A stretch of DNA of 64,000 nt from Blautia sp. SC05B48 (GCF_005848555.1 NZ_CP040518.1:682001-746000); one strand, 5' to 3'; shown: positions 47,045-56,796, counted from the stretch's first letter. Notes: generated by a model not told the origin, from the letters alone. Program-made: numbers and translations.

Positions 47045-49251
47045 TTTTTCTTCTGTCCTTTCTTCATTACAAGACTACGGTTCTTTTCGGTATGTTCTGT
47101 TGTACGCTTTGATTGTTCAAAGGTCTGTGTCTTTGTAGTACGCTCTGCTTTGTAGTTCTGGCGTGTTTCCTGCGATACCACTTTTTCTACATTCTGCCTA
47201 TGTACTGGCTGTACAGACTGGGTCGCTTTTCTATCAGAAGCACCAGAAGATAGCGGACGCTCTTTGATAACACTTGTCTTGACTGGCTCACTTGTTTTTG
47301 AAGTGGTCGCTGTGGCAGGGCGTTTGACTTCCTGCGTCTTTTCCATACTCGGCTTTGGAATGGTTGAAGCCGTGGCTGGTCGCTCATGGGGACGGGTAGC
47401 TCCCGTTGTCGCTGATCCGTCAGCCTTTCGCTGTGCCTGCCTTGCTTCTTGTGCCTTTTGAAGCTCCATACGCTTATCGGCGATATTTTGTCTATGCTGT
47501 GTCTGCTTTTCCAATCGTCCCGTTTGTCTGGACTGCTGTTCCTGCACCATACCACGCTTGAAGTCAGACACGCTGGACTTTGCTTTTTCCTTTGCGGAAT
47601 ATACCGCATAAGCGGTCTGTGTTGGCATATCCTTGATATTCTCTTTGACAGCGTTTGCCTTGTCTTTTACTTTATTTTTCGTATCTAAGACAGCACCAAC
47701 CTTTGAGCCTGCACGCTGTCCCATGCTGGAAGTGGTATTGCCCCGATTTTCTTTTGAAGCTGTATTTTTTCTTTCCGCTCGTTTATTAGCAACGGCACTT
47801 CCAGCCACCGCACCAGCGACACCGCCCGAAATACCGCCAGCACTTACCGCCCTTGCAATACGGTGTTCCATACGCCTAGCCCCATGTCGCATAAACAGAT
47901 ACGGTCTGCGGAAAATTCTTCGTCCCATGCTTTGACTGTCATTAGCGTTCAAAGAGAACATACTCATTAAATCGCCCAGCTTCATGTAGATACCAGCGAA
48001 ACATACTATCTGCAAAAACGCCACCATGAAAAATGGATAGTCTGTGGATATGTTATAAAACATACTGGAAATACTGAACGCCACCGTTACAATGAGCGTT
48101 ATTCCTGCCCGTGTCATAATGGTATTAAACACCCTCACGATTGCCTGCTTTGCCATGCTTTCATAGCTCGGTATCATGGAAAGTAAAAAGCTGATAGGTA
48201 AAAACATTGCAAAGATAATAAAAAGTATCTGGCTGAACAACATCATGCCCGTAAGTAAGAATACAAATATTGTTATCCCTAAATTGAAGAACAATAGGAA
48301 GAACACCATGCCTAAACGGTTTACCACCTGCGGTATCGTCAGATTGTTGTTGTCGTTGTCCTCGATTTCTGTTTTCACGACTTCCTCTCTGGTCTTTCCG
48401 TCCTCGTCCTCTGGGCTTGCCGATACGAGAGCTTCTACACGGTCTGCCCCGATTTCCTCTGCGTTGCTGTTTCCAAATTGCAGAAGTAGCCACGGCTGTT
48501 CCACTTGAATAGAAAATAAGCTGTCCCGTATCAAGTCTACGCTGTCCTTGCCCTCGCTGTCAGAGTTGGGGAGCATGATTTTTGTTCCCAAATCAAGTGA
48601 AGCGGTACTGATGTCTGATGAAAATTCATTTATCTTCTTGATGTAATCGGGAGCATAGGCGATAAACGAAGCGGACAGTACGAACACCACTACAAAGTTG
48701 ATAACGGCGTGAAGTGCCTTGCTGGTTTCCCGTTTGATAAGTCCCGTATAGGCAACATAAAGTCCCACCACTAAGATAATGAGAAGCAGGAAACCAACAT
48801 AAAAGCCCGTAGAAGAAAAGCCGTTCTGTGTTACGCCTGCAAGGGTCTGTATGCTCTTTCCGATACTGTCTGCCATATCGTTAATGAAGTCCAGCTTATA
48901 GGCTTCCTGCACCACATAGCCCGTAGCATTGCTTAAATAAAGGCTTATCGTCCAGACAAAGTTGGTAATGCAGTAAAGCCCGTACTGCACCGATTTTCCA
49001 ATCCCGTCCAGCCAGTTCCACGGCAACCACGACCAGCTATTATCCACATAAAAATCAAGCTGGTAGTTGGAAAGGGGATATTTTGAGTAAAGATTTTCTG
49101 CGTTTATGGTATCGTCCACAAGCCCCGTTGCATGAGCCACCGTCCCCAGAAGTGAAAGCAGGATAAGGGAGAGTGCCACCACGAACAGAGCCATTTTGAG
49201 AAAGTGGAAAATCTTCTTTTTTGTGAACGCACCTTTTATCCTTTCTTTCAT
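47041..49251 (-). CDS. Conjugation channel membrane protein Orf15 (VirB6/TcpH-like)
   Basis: 736 residues from ATG 49251. A first helix (about 14-37) then a cluster of six or more helices between 85 and 430, followed by a long hydrophilic, Lys/Gln/Arg/Thr-rich tail (480-736) predicted to be coiled and flexible (AKEKAKSSVSDFKRGMVQEQQSRQTGRLEKQTQHRQN). It starts one base inside the orf16 stop. VirB6-like role in the inner-membrane channel; the tail is cytoplasmic or surface (undetermined). Confidence 0.88.
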   Translation of the reverse strand: MKERIKGAFTKKKIFHFLKMALFVVALSLILLSLLGTVAHATGLVDDTINAENLYSKYPLSNYQLDFYVDNSWSWLPWNWLDGIGKSVQYGLYCITNFVWTISLYLSNATGYVVQEAYKLDFINDMADSIGKSIQTLAGVTQNGFSSTGFYVGFLLLIILVVGLYVAYTGLIKRETSKALHAVINFVVVFVLSASFIAYAPDYIKKINEFSSDISTASLDLGTKIMLPNSDSEGKDSVDLIRDSLFSIQVEQPWLLLQFGNSNAEEIGADRVEALVSASPEDEDGKTREEVVKTEIEDNDNNNLTIPQVVNRLGMVFFLLFFNLGITIFVFLLTGMMLFSQILFIIFAMFLPISFLLSMIPSYESMAKQAIVRVFNTIMTRAGITLIVTVAFSISSMFYNISTDYPFFMVAFLQIVCFAGIYMKLGDLMSMFSLNANDSQSMGRRIFRRPYLFMRHGARRMEHRIARAVSAGGISGGVAGAVAGSAVANKRAERKNTASKENRGNTTSSMGQRAGSKVGAVLDTKNKVKDKANAVKENIKDMPTQTAYAVYSAKEKAKSSVSDFKRGMVQEQQSRQTGRLEKQTQHRQNIADKRMELQKAQEARQAQRKADGSATTGATRPHERPATASTIPKPSMEKTQEVKRPATATTSKTSEPVKTSVIKERPLSSGASDRKATQSVQPVHRQNVEKVVSQETRQNYKAERTTKTQTFEQSKRTTEHTEKNRSLVMKKGQKKK

Positions 49252-52200
49252 CACTCCACCTCATTTCTCTGTACGGGCGGTCTGGTATCAAAGGCGTGTA
49301 GCAGTTCTTCAAAGACGGGGTGTATCTGTACCACACCGACACGCCCGTATAAGTCCTGCAATAAACATTGTCCGTTTTCCAAATCACGCAAGCGTTTCTG
49401 GTTGTTTTCATCGTCCTTGTCGATACCGAAAAATTCTAAGGTCTGCTTTATCTCGTTTATATCCGTGCTTCTAAAGGCAAATTTCAAGCCGATATTGTTT
49501 TTCAGACTTTCCTTTGAAACATCATAGGCAGACTGGGTAACAAAATAAACGCCTGCCTGCATAGCTCGTCCAGCACGAACCAGCTTGTTAGAGAGCGTTT
49601 CTCCTTGTGCCACATTTAAGAACGCCCACGCTTCATCAAGGTCTACAATCTTAAAAATGCTTCTGTCGCTGTGAATGAAGTCGAGTGCAAAGGTACTAAT
49701 CACAATCAGCATAGACACCGATAATAATTCAATGGTTGTGTATTCATTAAAAGTGGTGTCTTTATCTGGCAATACTAAGTCCGCTACTTGAATGATATTG
49801 AGCTGATTATCTAGGCTGATTGTATTTTTTACTGTCCCGTCTGAAAACAATAAATGTGCAAAATCATAGTTCGTAAAACTGGCAATATGATTTGCAATAT
49901 GGTTCGCAATCGGCGTATTTTCTTTCCGTAATTCTGTGATAACATTTAACAGCCCTCGGTGTTCGCTTTCAGATACATTGCTGATTGCACTAATAAGCAC
50001 AGGAAATTTATCTCCGTCACGGGTAGAGATACCCGTTAAGAATGTTAAAATTTCTTTTGCCAGCGTCGCTCCGTCCTCTTTGTCTTTCATAATCACAAAT
50101 GGGTCAAGAAGTCCTGCATTGTCCTTGTCGCTGGTAAGATTTACGATATTGATTTCATGGGCGATTTCTGGAAGTGTTTCTTTCCAGTTGCCACGCTATA
50201 GCGATAGGTAACTTTTTGATGTTATCTCCAAGTTTTCCCCCGCTTCACACCGTACATGAAACTTTCGCTTCATACGGCGTTCCATCATATCCAAATAGAT
50301 TTATAAGTTATTTCCCAGTTATTGTCTGGTATCCGTAATTCGTCCGTATTCTGTTCAGTTTTTTCTTCTGCTGACTATTAAGAACATAACCTTTTAACAG
50401 TGATTTTGCTTCGTCTGCTGATTCTGTTAGGATTGCCTTTGCAATGGGAATTTCCACAAATGCCAGATTAGAATATCTATCAAGGTTATCTCCTTTGTCT
50501 GATTTGTGAATACATATCAGAGTGGACGGAGTTCCTCGACGATTCATTACATAGCAGTTGCCTTGTTGTGCGATATATGCCGAAATACGATTGTCGTTAA
50601 ACTCTACGCTATCGGCAGGGTTTTCATTTTCCAACAACGCTCGGATTTCTTCTTTTGTTACAACTACAACGTCCTCATGCACCTTGTTTCTCCCTTGCTT
50701 TGTAAAATTACAAATATCTTGCGAGAAATTCATAGGATTTTTGTGTTGTACTCCTTGAATCGGCAATAGCGGATTATCCGCAATCATCACTATTTTTGTT
50801 TTTGGTCTGATTCCTTTTGTCCTGCTCTGAAATTCTGAACTTGTACTTTCAAATGGAACTGATTTTGCAATGTTCCTTAAACGGATTCGTATGGTCGGTA
50901 AGAGAGCGTAACTTACTTCTGTCAGGTTGTTATATACGTTAGTTGCTATGCAGTAGTAATTCTGCATACCGATAACTGTCAGATTATATCTGCTGATATT
51001 GAAGCCAGTCGTATGTCTGGCTATATCTTTTACCTTTAACTTTAGATTTGTTTTCGCTTTCTTTAATGCTTTTTGGTTCATATCTGTTTTGGCAACATAA
51101 CCGTGTTTCGTTCTTCCTTTTGGAATGACTTTGATTTTGAACCCCAGAAAATCTGATGAATTTTTCTTCAGATTTACTACCTTTGATTTCTCTGGACTGA
51201 TTTCTAATTTCAGCCTTTTATTAAGAAAATCTACGGTACTGTGGTAAAATCTTTGTGCTTCTCCATAGGTTGAACACATGATTTTAAAATCATCAGCGTA
51301 ACGTACAATAAAACCGCTTTTCAGTTTGGTATATTTCTTTGCGTATTGAAGCCACCCATTTTTACTGCGGTTCTTCGGCTGGAATGTTTCCCACTGACTG
51401 CTTACCCACCAGTCTAATTCATTAAGGACTATGAGGGAGAGCAGTGGACTTAACAGACCGCCTTGTGGCGTTCCTTTTTCTGGGACACCCTCGCCGTCAA
51501 TTTCGGCTTTCAGCATTTTGCTGATAATGCAAATCAATCTTTTATCCCGAATACCAAGTGTCCAGATTTGTTTTAATAGTTTTCCATGATTGACATTATC
51601 GAAAAATCCTTTAATGTCTACGTCAACACAGTAATGATATTTTGATAAATTTATCAGTGTCGTTACTCTGCTGACTGCATGGTGGGCACTTCGATTCGCA
51701 CGGAATCCATAGGAATGATTATGGAACTTTGGTTCGCATATCGGCTCTAGGACTTGCAGGATACATTGTTGTACCAGCCTGTCCCAGATACACGGAATCC
51801 CCAATGGACGCATTTTATCGCTCCCAGCTTTTGGAATGAAAACACGTCTGACTGATTTGGGGCGGTAGTTGCTAAGGCTTTCCCGAACGGTAGCAACAAT
51901 CTCAGCATTGCTGAGTTGTTTTATATCGTCTATCGTCATTCCATCCGTTCCAGCCGTTTTACTGCCACTGTTTGATTTCAGATTACGGTAAGCTAAACAA
52001 ATATTTTGTTCCGAACCAATAATTTCAAGTAACTTATAAAAGTTATTACCGTTCTTGCTCTGTGCGTATAACTCGTCATAAATATGTTGCATATCATAAT
52101 ACTCGTTATAGCGGAGCTTGTTTTTCTTTAGCATGGTCTGTACCCTCCTTGTTTGCAGGAGCAAGTACATCTCTTAGTCTTACTCGAACCCATACCATTT

Positions 52201-54381
52201 TTCTTAGTAATTCTATTCTTCATATGACTAGTGGCTATCCCTCCACCGCTTGTTATCACGGTTTCATAGGTACTGTGCCACCACTCTCACTGACATTAAC
52301 ACACCTTATATCATTGCTAATCTCACAATAACTTTCTGATGTGAACACTTCACAGACAGTAAAATCTCCATGTTGTCAGCTTTCAACGTTCCAAACACAC
52401 TATCTGTACATATATCCTTAGGTTTCCTCTATAAGCCTGCTACCTTGATAACGCCTTTAACGTTATATGGATTTTCATAAATGCGGAGTCTTACTCACCC
52501 ACAGTAGCGACACTGTTTGTGTCACTGGACATTTCTATCCAGCCCCGATATAGACCTGTACATTCAAGGATTCGTCAGTAGACCTCTCATCTACATTCTA
52601 ACCATAGATATTTTATAGACTTCCGGCATATAGGACACAACGCCCACCTCTGGGAATCTTTCGTCAGCATTATCTGTTACGGTGTCTGTCTGCCGACTTC
52701 ACCGAGCTTCTGACAGAGCCTTGTTTACTCAAGTTTCTGCCAGTCGGAGTATTAAAGTAGCCTTTCAGGGCGTTACCCCGTCATTCGACTATTCGTGTGT
52801 TTAGTTCTCCAACACACATTAAATATTGATTTAATGAAGTGCTGTGCCTACTCTTTTCAAGTAGGAACGTTTCGCACCTGATTTTGGGTCTAAGATAACC
52901 GCTTGTCCCCCAAACAACACCGAATAATACACAAGAAGATTGTTGCAGAACGACTTTCCACCGCCAAGCGAACCGACAAAAGCAGAAGCAAGGGCATTTG
53001 TAACTGTGCCTTTTACGCCCTGCGAAGCTAAAGACGGTTGCAGGTACACATTTCTTCCCGTATCAACGGAATAGCCCATATAGATACCCGTAGTTTCCCC
53101 TAACTGCTGGGTCGCTCCAAAGCCAAGCCCTGCCAAGAAGTCTGATTTTACATACTGCACATAGTCATTGATATATCGCTTGCTGGCTGGAAGAAATTCA
53201 GAATGAAGCCCCAGCATATCCCCAGCAGGACGCACCAGCTTTACATTGAGGTCATCGTAAAAGTCCTTGACTTCATCACAACGGCGTTTCAGCTCGTCAA
53301 GATCGGGTGCAGACACCCGTATCACGTAGCTTAACTTATACATACTTTCTTTGCTCTGGTCTAAATCGGTTTCCAGCTCGTCCACGCTGTCTAATGCGTC
53401 CACCACATTTGAGCTGGTTTCACTTCCTGCTTGATAAGCGTGATTGTCAAGGTCTTTCAATTCCTTTTTCTTATTGCGGACGGTTGTTAATGCTTTTCGG
53501 TTCTCCACGATTTCTACATTCATAGAAGTATCAACGGGGAATGTGAATTGCTGTTGCTGGAAATAGAAGATTTCACTTGACGGAAAATCAAGCTCCCCGA
53601 CAATCGCATTGACAGTAAAATAGGACACATAACTTTCCTTGTCCTCATGTTCCAATCTTAAATACCGCTGGCTTTCCTCAATCACACACCTTGTCGGACG
53701 GATAAGGTCGTAGTATTTTATCAGCGTTTCTTTCTGTAATTTCTTCTTCGGTAGCTGGTATTCATAATCTTCATAGGCGATACCGTCCCTGCCGTAAAGA
53801 TGTTCCATGAGATACCCAAAATCGTTGATTTCCAAGCGACGCACCTTAAAACGACGGGAGATTTTATTTTCCAGTAACTTTTCCATTTTCATGTAACGGT
53901 TGATTTCATCATTCGGCATGGAAACAAAGTCATTCATCAGCGTGTGGTTCACTTCATGGAGAAATTCCGTGAACGTCAGCCACGCCGATTTTTTGATGTT
54001 CTTCAGATTGAGCTGTTCTTCCGTAACCATGAGCTTAAAGCCAAGAAAAAAGCGGTAGTCCACTTGATTGTCCCCAATCATAGATACTAACGCTTCGGTC
54101 TGTTCGTCTATCTTCTGATAGGCAACTTCCTTTAATTTTCCAGTTACCAGCTTCTTTGACTGCTCCTGCATACTGCGGATTGAGCTTTCTGTGGCAATCT
54201 GCAACGCATGAATTTTACCCTCACGGGACTGTGCGATTAGCTGTCGAAAGCTGTCATGCACGATAAATTTCTGCTCTGCGGATAAGAAAGAATAGTTATA
54301 CGGTATCAGCTCATAGTAGGCGAATACCTCATTGTCCTTGTTCCAGACAAGGTTATTGTCAATATATTTTATCGGGAACAT
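49251..54381 (-). CDS. VirB4-like conjugation ATPase Orf16, split by a group II intron
   Basis: Exon 1 is 54381-52878 (1,504 nt) and exon 2 is 50197-49251 (947 nt). Joined, they give 2,451 nt, exactly 816 codons plus stop, close to the usual Orf16 length. Without splicing the frame ends 15 codons into the intron. The join restores DPKSERGNWKETLPEIAHEINIVN, the expected family sequence. Walker A GSLGGGKSF (about 470-478) lies in exon 1, and Walker B and the C-terminal motor (IVDLDEAWAFL, QSAYDVSKESLKNNIGLKFAFRS) in exon 2. It powers DNA or protein movement through the mating channel. Function depends on intron splicing. Confidence 0.94.
50247..50279 (-). ncRNA. Group II intron catalytic domain V
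   Basis: A short hairpin with arms GCCGTATGAAG and CATGTACGGTGT around a GAAA-type tetraloop, the strongly conserved catalytic domain of group II introns, about 50 nt before the 3' splice site. Confidence 0.85.
50308..52134 (-). CDS. ltrA: Group II intron-encoded reverse transcriptase/maturase
   Basis: 608 residues from ATG 52134 (GGAGGG upstream). Reverse-transcriptase blocks RPLGIPCIWDRLVQQCILQVLEPICEP, SYGFRANRSAHHAV, CVDVDIKGFFDNVNH, GTPQGGLLSPLLSLIVLNELD and the active site YADD (about 279-282). Domain X follows. The C-terminal part (CYVMNRRGTPSTLICIHKSDKGDNLDRYSNLAFVEI) resembles an HNH endonuclease region but lacks the usual His-His pair and second Cys set, so nuclease activity is doubtful. 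It promotes splicing and retrohoming of the intron. Confidence 0.95.
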   Translation of the reverse strand: MLKKNKLRYNEYYDMQHIYDELYAQSKNGNNFYKLLEIIGSEQNICLAYRNLKSNSGSKTAGTDGMTIDDIKQLSNAEIVATVRESLSNYRPKSVRRVFIPKAGSDKMRPLGIPCIWDRLVQQCILQVLEPICEPKFHNHSYGFRANRSAHHAVSRVTTLINLSKYHYCVDVDIKGFFDNVNHGKLLKQIWTLGIRDKRLICIISKMLKAEIDGEGVPEKGTPQGGLLSPLLSLIVLNELDWWVSSQWETFQPKNRSKNGWLQYAKKYTKLKSGFIVRYADDFKIMCSTYGEAQRFYHSTVDFLNKRLKLEISPEKSKVVNLKKNSSDFLGFKIKVIPKGRTKHGYVAKTDMNQKALKKAKTNLKLKVKDIARHTTGFNISRYNLTVIGMQNYYCIATNVYNNLTEVSYALLPTIRIRLRNIAKSVPFESTSSEFQSRTKGIRPKTKIVMIADNPLLPIQGVQHKNPMNFSQDICNFTKQGRNKVHEDVVVVTKEEIRALLENENPADSVEFNDNRISAYIAQQGNCYVMNRRGTPSTLICIHKSDKGDNLDRYSNLAFVEIPIAKAILTESADEAKSLLKGYVLNSQQKKKLNRIRTNYGYQTITGK

Positions 54382-54757
54382 AGTTCACACTCCTTACTGC
54401 CGTGATTGTTTCATTCAAGGTCTGCTTATGCAGTTTTACGGCTTTTCCTGCATAAGTGATTTTAGGTCGCAGGGCATAGGTTATCTGTGATTTCAAAAAG
54501 CTGTACGGCTTCTTTCCGTCAAAGGTTTTCTGCGACATAAACCAAGTGAGAGCAACAGGAATACCGAAGTATTTGAGAAATGCTCCCTCAATCATGGAAA
54601 GTGGAGGAATATCCCCAAACAGAATGATGATAAATTCCGTAATCACAAACCATGTAATCTGTGTAAAAGTAACGGGAAAGGGTAAGTTAAAGTCATTGAT
54701 TGCATACAAGACTTTTTCCACGTTCCAGATACCTGTATAAGATTTAATCTTTTTCAA
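54359..54757 (-). CDS. Conjugation membrane protein Orf17 (TcpE family)
   Basis: 132 residues with two helices (about 29-48 and 53-78) and a basic C-terminus (ALRPKITYAGKAVKLHKQTLNETITAVRSV). TcpE-type proteins are small parts of the Tn916/pCW3 mating channel. Overlaps orf16 by 23 bp, indicating coupled translation. Confidence 0.85.
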   Translation of the reverse strand: MKKIKSYTGIWNVEKVLYAINDFNLPFPVTFTQITWFVITEFIIILFGDIPPLSMIEGAFLKYFGIPVALTWFMSQKTFDGKKPYSFLKSQITYALRPKITYAGKAVKLHKQTLNETITAVRSVNYVPDKIY

Positions 54758-54782
54758 GTTCTTTCAGCTCCTTTCAAAATAG

Positions 54783-54812
54783 AAAAGGACAGCCATTTTC
54801 AGACTGTCCCTT
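54783..54812 (-). terminator. Attenuator-like hairpin between ardA and orf17
   Basis: GGACAG / CTGTCC arms (54,787-54,792 and 54,804-54,809) with TTTT on the minus strand. It sits between the anti-restriction genes and the channel operon and could set their ratio. Confidence 0.5.
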
Positions 54813-54865
54813 AAAAGAGAAATACGCTGTCAGTAGCAACAATGCTTGTTGCTGATCTTCCAGCG

Positions 54866-55369
54866 TTAGTATGGTATCTCGCACATACCTCGGCTTGTTT
54901 CAATAAAGCAACCGCCCATATCCAAATCTCGCCCGTAGGCTTCATAGTCAATGTAGTTCTGTAAGCTGGGTGGAATGTCGCCAAGTGCCTGCAATTCGTC
55001 TATGTAGTAGTAGGCAACGTCTGTCATGGTTTCACAGTCGGGATAATAATAAATATCGTCCTTGTGTTCCACGACTTCTTCCAGCGTCCCGTAGTGGCTG
55101 ATAAATTCGTCCAGACACTCTACGATATAGTCGGGAAGTTCCTCTATCATTTCATACATCTCATTGAGTTCTTCAATGGAAACATACTCGCCAATCGCAA
55201 TCGGGAAGTTGTCGGTATCATGGATTGCGTATTCCTCATACTGTTCATTCAAGCCGATTTTTTCTTTCACATCTTCTTCGTCAATGGGGAACGTGAACCA
55301 AGCACCGACTAAATAACCCTCATTGTATTTACCAAGATTAGCAATATAAACCGCCATATCATCAATCAT
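54866..55369 (-). CDS. ardA: ArdA-like antirestriction protein (Orf18), copy 1
   Basis: 167 residues from ATG 55369 (GAGGTGG upstream). Very acidic, DNA-mimic type: AVYIANLGKYNEGYLVGAWFTFPIDEEDVKEKIGL, IDELQALGDIPPSLQNYIDYEAYGRDLDMGG. ArdA blocks type I restriction enzymes and helps incoming ICE DNA survive. Sits in the Orf18 position of Tn916. Confidence 0.92.
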   Translation of the reverse strand: MIDDMAVYIANLGKYNEGYLVGAWFTFPIDEEDVKEKIGLNEQYEEYAIHDTDNFPIAIGEYVSIEELNEMYEMIEELPDYIVECLDEFISHYGTLEEVVEHKDDIYYYPDCETMTDVAYYYIDELQALGDIPPSLQNYIDYEAYGRDLDMGGCFIETSRGMCEIPY

Positions 55370-55386
55370 AAGCACCACCTCATTTC

Positions 55387-55890
55387 CTACTCTGGCAGTT
55401 CAAAGATACCGTGTTCTGTTACTGAAAATTTCCCGTGTTCCTGCAAGTGAGAAGCGTAGGCTTCAAAATCAAAGTAATATTCTTGACAGTCCTCGGACAG
55501 ATGTTTGAACGTCGGGTCGTTCATCAGCTTTTGCCTTGCAACATCTATCATGCTTTTGCAGTCTGGATAAACGGTAATCACGTTCCTGCAAATATAAAGT
55601 GCTTCTAAATTCTCAAACACCGTAAGTAGTGATACATATTCTTCCTGCATATCACTTGAAAGCTGGCGGTACATAAAATCTAATTCGTTAAGCTGATACA
55701 CGCTTGTATGTTCGTGAACTTCATCAGCATAAGGCAACACCTTTTCGATAATGCGGTAATCCCCACTTTCTGCACCGATACCTAACTTTTCTTCAAACTC
55801 TGCAACATCTATCGGCAGGTCGAACCAGTATGATGTTGTTTCTTCGCCAGTTGTTCCTTTCGTTTCCACCAGCACCCTTGTTTCCTGCAT
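55387..55890 (-). CDS. ArdA-like antirestriction protein, copy 2
   Basis: 167 residues, acidic. It shares the ArdA plan with copy 1 (SYWFDLPIDVAEFEEKLGIG; YFDFEAYASHLQEHGKFSVTEHGIFELPE against DYEAYGRDLDMGGCFIETSRGMCEIPY) but differs at most positions. It begins 17 bp upstream of copy 1. The two are an old tandem duplication or separately acquired paralogues, and may target different restriction systems (inference). Confidence 0.85.
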   Translation of the reverse strand: MQETRVLVETKGTTGEETTSYWFDLPIDVAEFEEKLGIGAESGDYRIIEKVLPYADEVHEHTSVYQLNELDFMYRQLSSDMQEEYVSLLTVFENLEALYICRNVITVYPDCKSMIDVARQKLMNDPTFKHLSEDCQEYYFDFEAYASHLQEHGKFSVTEHGIFELPE

Positions 55891-56105
55891 TGTTCCTCAC
55901 GTCCTTTCTGTTGTTTCATCACATCTTTTATGGTCTGGTACGACATACCAAACACATACTTTGAAAAATCTTCTAACTGTCTTTCTTCATAGTCAGCAAG
56001 GTTCAGCCGTTTCATTTCATGCCACACCTTACGCTTGTAAGAGGGCAGGTCGGAAAGATAATCACAGCCGACTTTTGCCTGCATATCCTTAAAAATATCG
56101 TTCAT
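55809..56105 (-). CDS. Orf19-like small protein of Tn916 family
   Basis: 98 residues: MNDIFKDMQAKVGCDYLSDLPSYKRKVWHEMKRLNLADYEERQLEDFSKYVFGM, probably helical. The last 27 codons overlap the start of ardA copy 2 in another frame (82 bp), and that tail is compositionally odd (CRKQGCWWKRKEQLAKKQHH), so the true end may have been altered by the neighbouring gene. GGAG lies nine bases before the ATG. Confidence 0.7.
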   Translation of the reverse strand: MNDIFKDMQAKVGCDYLSDLPSYKRKVWHEMKRLNLADYEERQLEDFSKYVFGMSYQTIKDVMKQQKGREEQCRKQGCWWKRKEQLAKKQHHTGSTCR

Positions 56106-56190
56106 TTCATCACTCCAATCTGAAATTTTGGTAAGAAAAAAGCAGTCAATCCTAAGACTAACTGCTTTGTGTGTAGGGATATGAAATTGT
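56102..56190 (-). repeat. Cassette 3' module, copy A (89-bp direct repeat with terminator)
   Basis: Nearly identical (two differences seen) to 56,796-56,884. It contains the hairpin core AAGCAGT...ACTGCTT followed on the minus strand by TTTTTTC (terminator, core 56,135-56,166) and, on its far side, the ribosome site and start codon of the orf19-like gene. It lies directly after the GNAT gene. Confidence 0.85.
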
Positions 56191-56205
56191 AAACTAGATT
56201 GTTTG

Positions 56206-56679
56206 TTATAGATTTATAGTCATAATATATTCTTCGCTGTTTTCATCAACAACAAGAAAACCTGCTTTCTTATACATTTTTACTGCATAATTATTTTTCT
56301 GAACAGATAAGGAAATTTTTGAATAACCAAAAGATTTTTCCACTAACAATAATTGTTGCAATAATGAAGTCCCAATCCCTTGTCCTCTATACTTTTGAAA
56401 AACAGACATAGCAAGGGACGGTGTATCATTGTCAATGTGTCCGTAATCGTTCATTATTCGCACCCAAATAGCACCTACGACATTTCCTTGAACTTCCGCA
56501 ACTAAAGCCCTATCATCTTTTCGCTTTCCAAATTCAAAAACATATTCTTGTAATTCTGGACAGTTAATTATTGATTTAGGTGGTGGCTCAACACCGTCTG
56601 GAATATAAATTGCTTCATACAAAAAGTCATTGAGTAAATCATATTCTGCTTTTTTAATTTCCCTTATGATATAATCCAT
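56206..56679 (-). CDS. GNAT acetyltransferase (cassette A cargo)
   Basis: 157 residues. GNAT fold with acetyl-CoA motif FQKYRGQGIGTSLLQQLL (R/Q-x-x-G-x-G/A), VGAIWVRIMND as the beta-4 region and NNYAVKMYKKAGF near the end. Substrate unknown; small-molecule or antibiotic acetylation is possible but not shown. It has its own promoter (56,720-56,748) and ends before the shared terminator, unlike the overlapping transfer genes. Confidence 0.87.
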   Translation of the reverse strand: MDYIIREIKKAEYDLLNDFLYEAIYIPDGVEPPPKSIINCPELQEYVFEFGKRKDDRALVAEVQGNVVGAIWVRIMNDYGHIDNDTPSLAMSVFQKYRGQGIGTSLLQQLLLVEKSFGYSKISLSVQKNNYAVKMYKKAGFLVVDENSEEYIMTINL

Positions 56680-56719
56680 AACTTGACTCCTAATCTATTT
56701 TATCTTTTTTCATACCCCG

Positions 56720-56748
56720 ATTATACCATTCACATATAAGCACTACAA
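56720..56748 (-). promoter_or_regulatory. Cassette promoter A
   Basis: Minus-strand -35 TTGTAG, 17-base spacer, -10 TATAAT. Part of a module that aligns without gaps to the regions upstream of the hydrolase and of the small membrane protein gene. Confidence 0.8.
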
Positions 56749-56754
56749 CAAAAT

Positions 56755-56796
56755 TTTATGCTTCGATAATCTTGTTGAAAAGTTCTAAGAGTATAT
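56755..56796 (-). pseudogene. Fossil of the tcpD-like 3' end
   Basis: On the minus strand this reads DILLELFNKIIEA then TAA, against KDVLLELFNKIIGA at the end of the tcpD-like gene (57,586). No start or upstream part remains. It directly abuts 3' module B, which marks the joint of the tandem cassette arrangement. Confidence 0.8.

Larger units (their letters stand above)
50198..52877 (-). mobile_element. Group II intron in orf16
   Basis: 2,680 nt on the minus strand. The 5' end GTGCG is at 52877-52873 and the 3' end ...CTATCGCTAT finishes at 50198. Boundaries are fixed by the reading frame of the host gene. Domain V is visible at about 50,279-50,247 (GCCGTATGAAG - GAAA loop - CATGTACGGTGT), followed by a domain VI whose CCTATC segment should carry the branch A. 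The maturase is encoded in domain IV. 5' domain I-III sequence occupies 52,135-52,877. It appears complete. Confidence 0.94.

Noticed and set aside
49251-54381. orf16 read as two broken gene fragments (pseudogene)
   Set aside because: The insert is a complete group II intron and its removal restores 816 codons and the family sequence, so the gene is treated as interrupted but functional after splicing.
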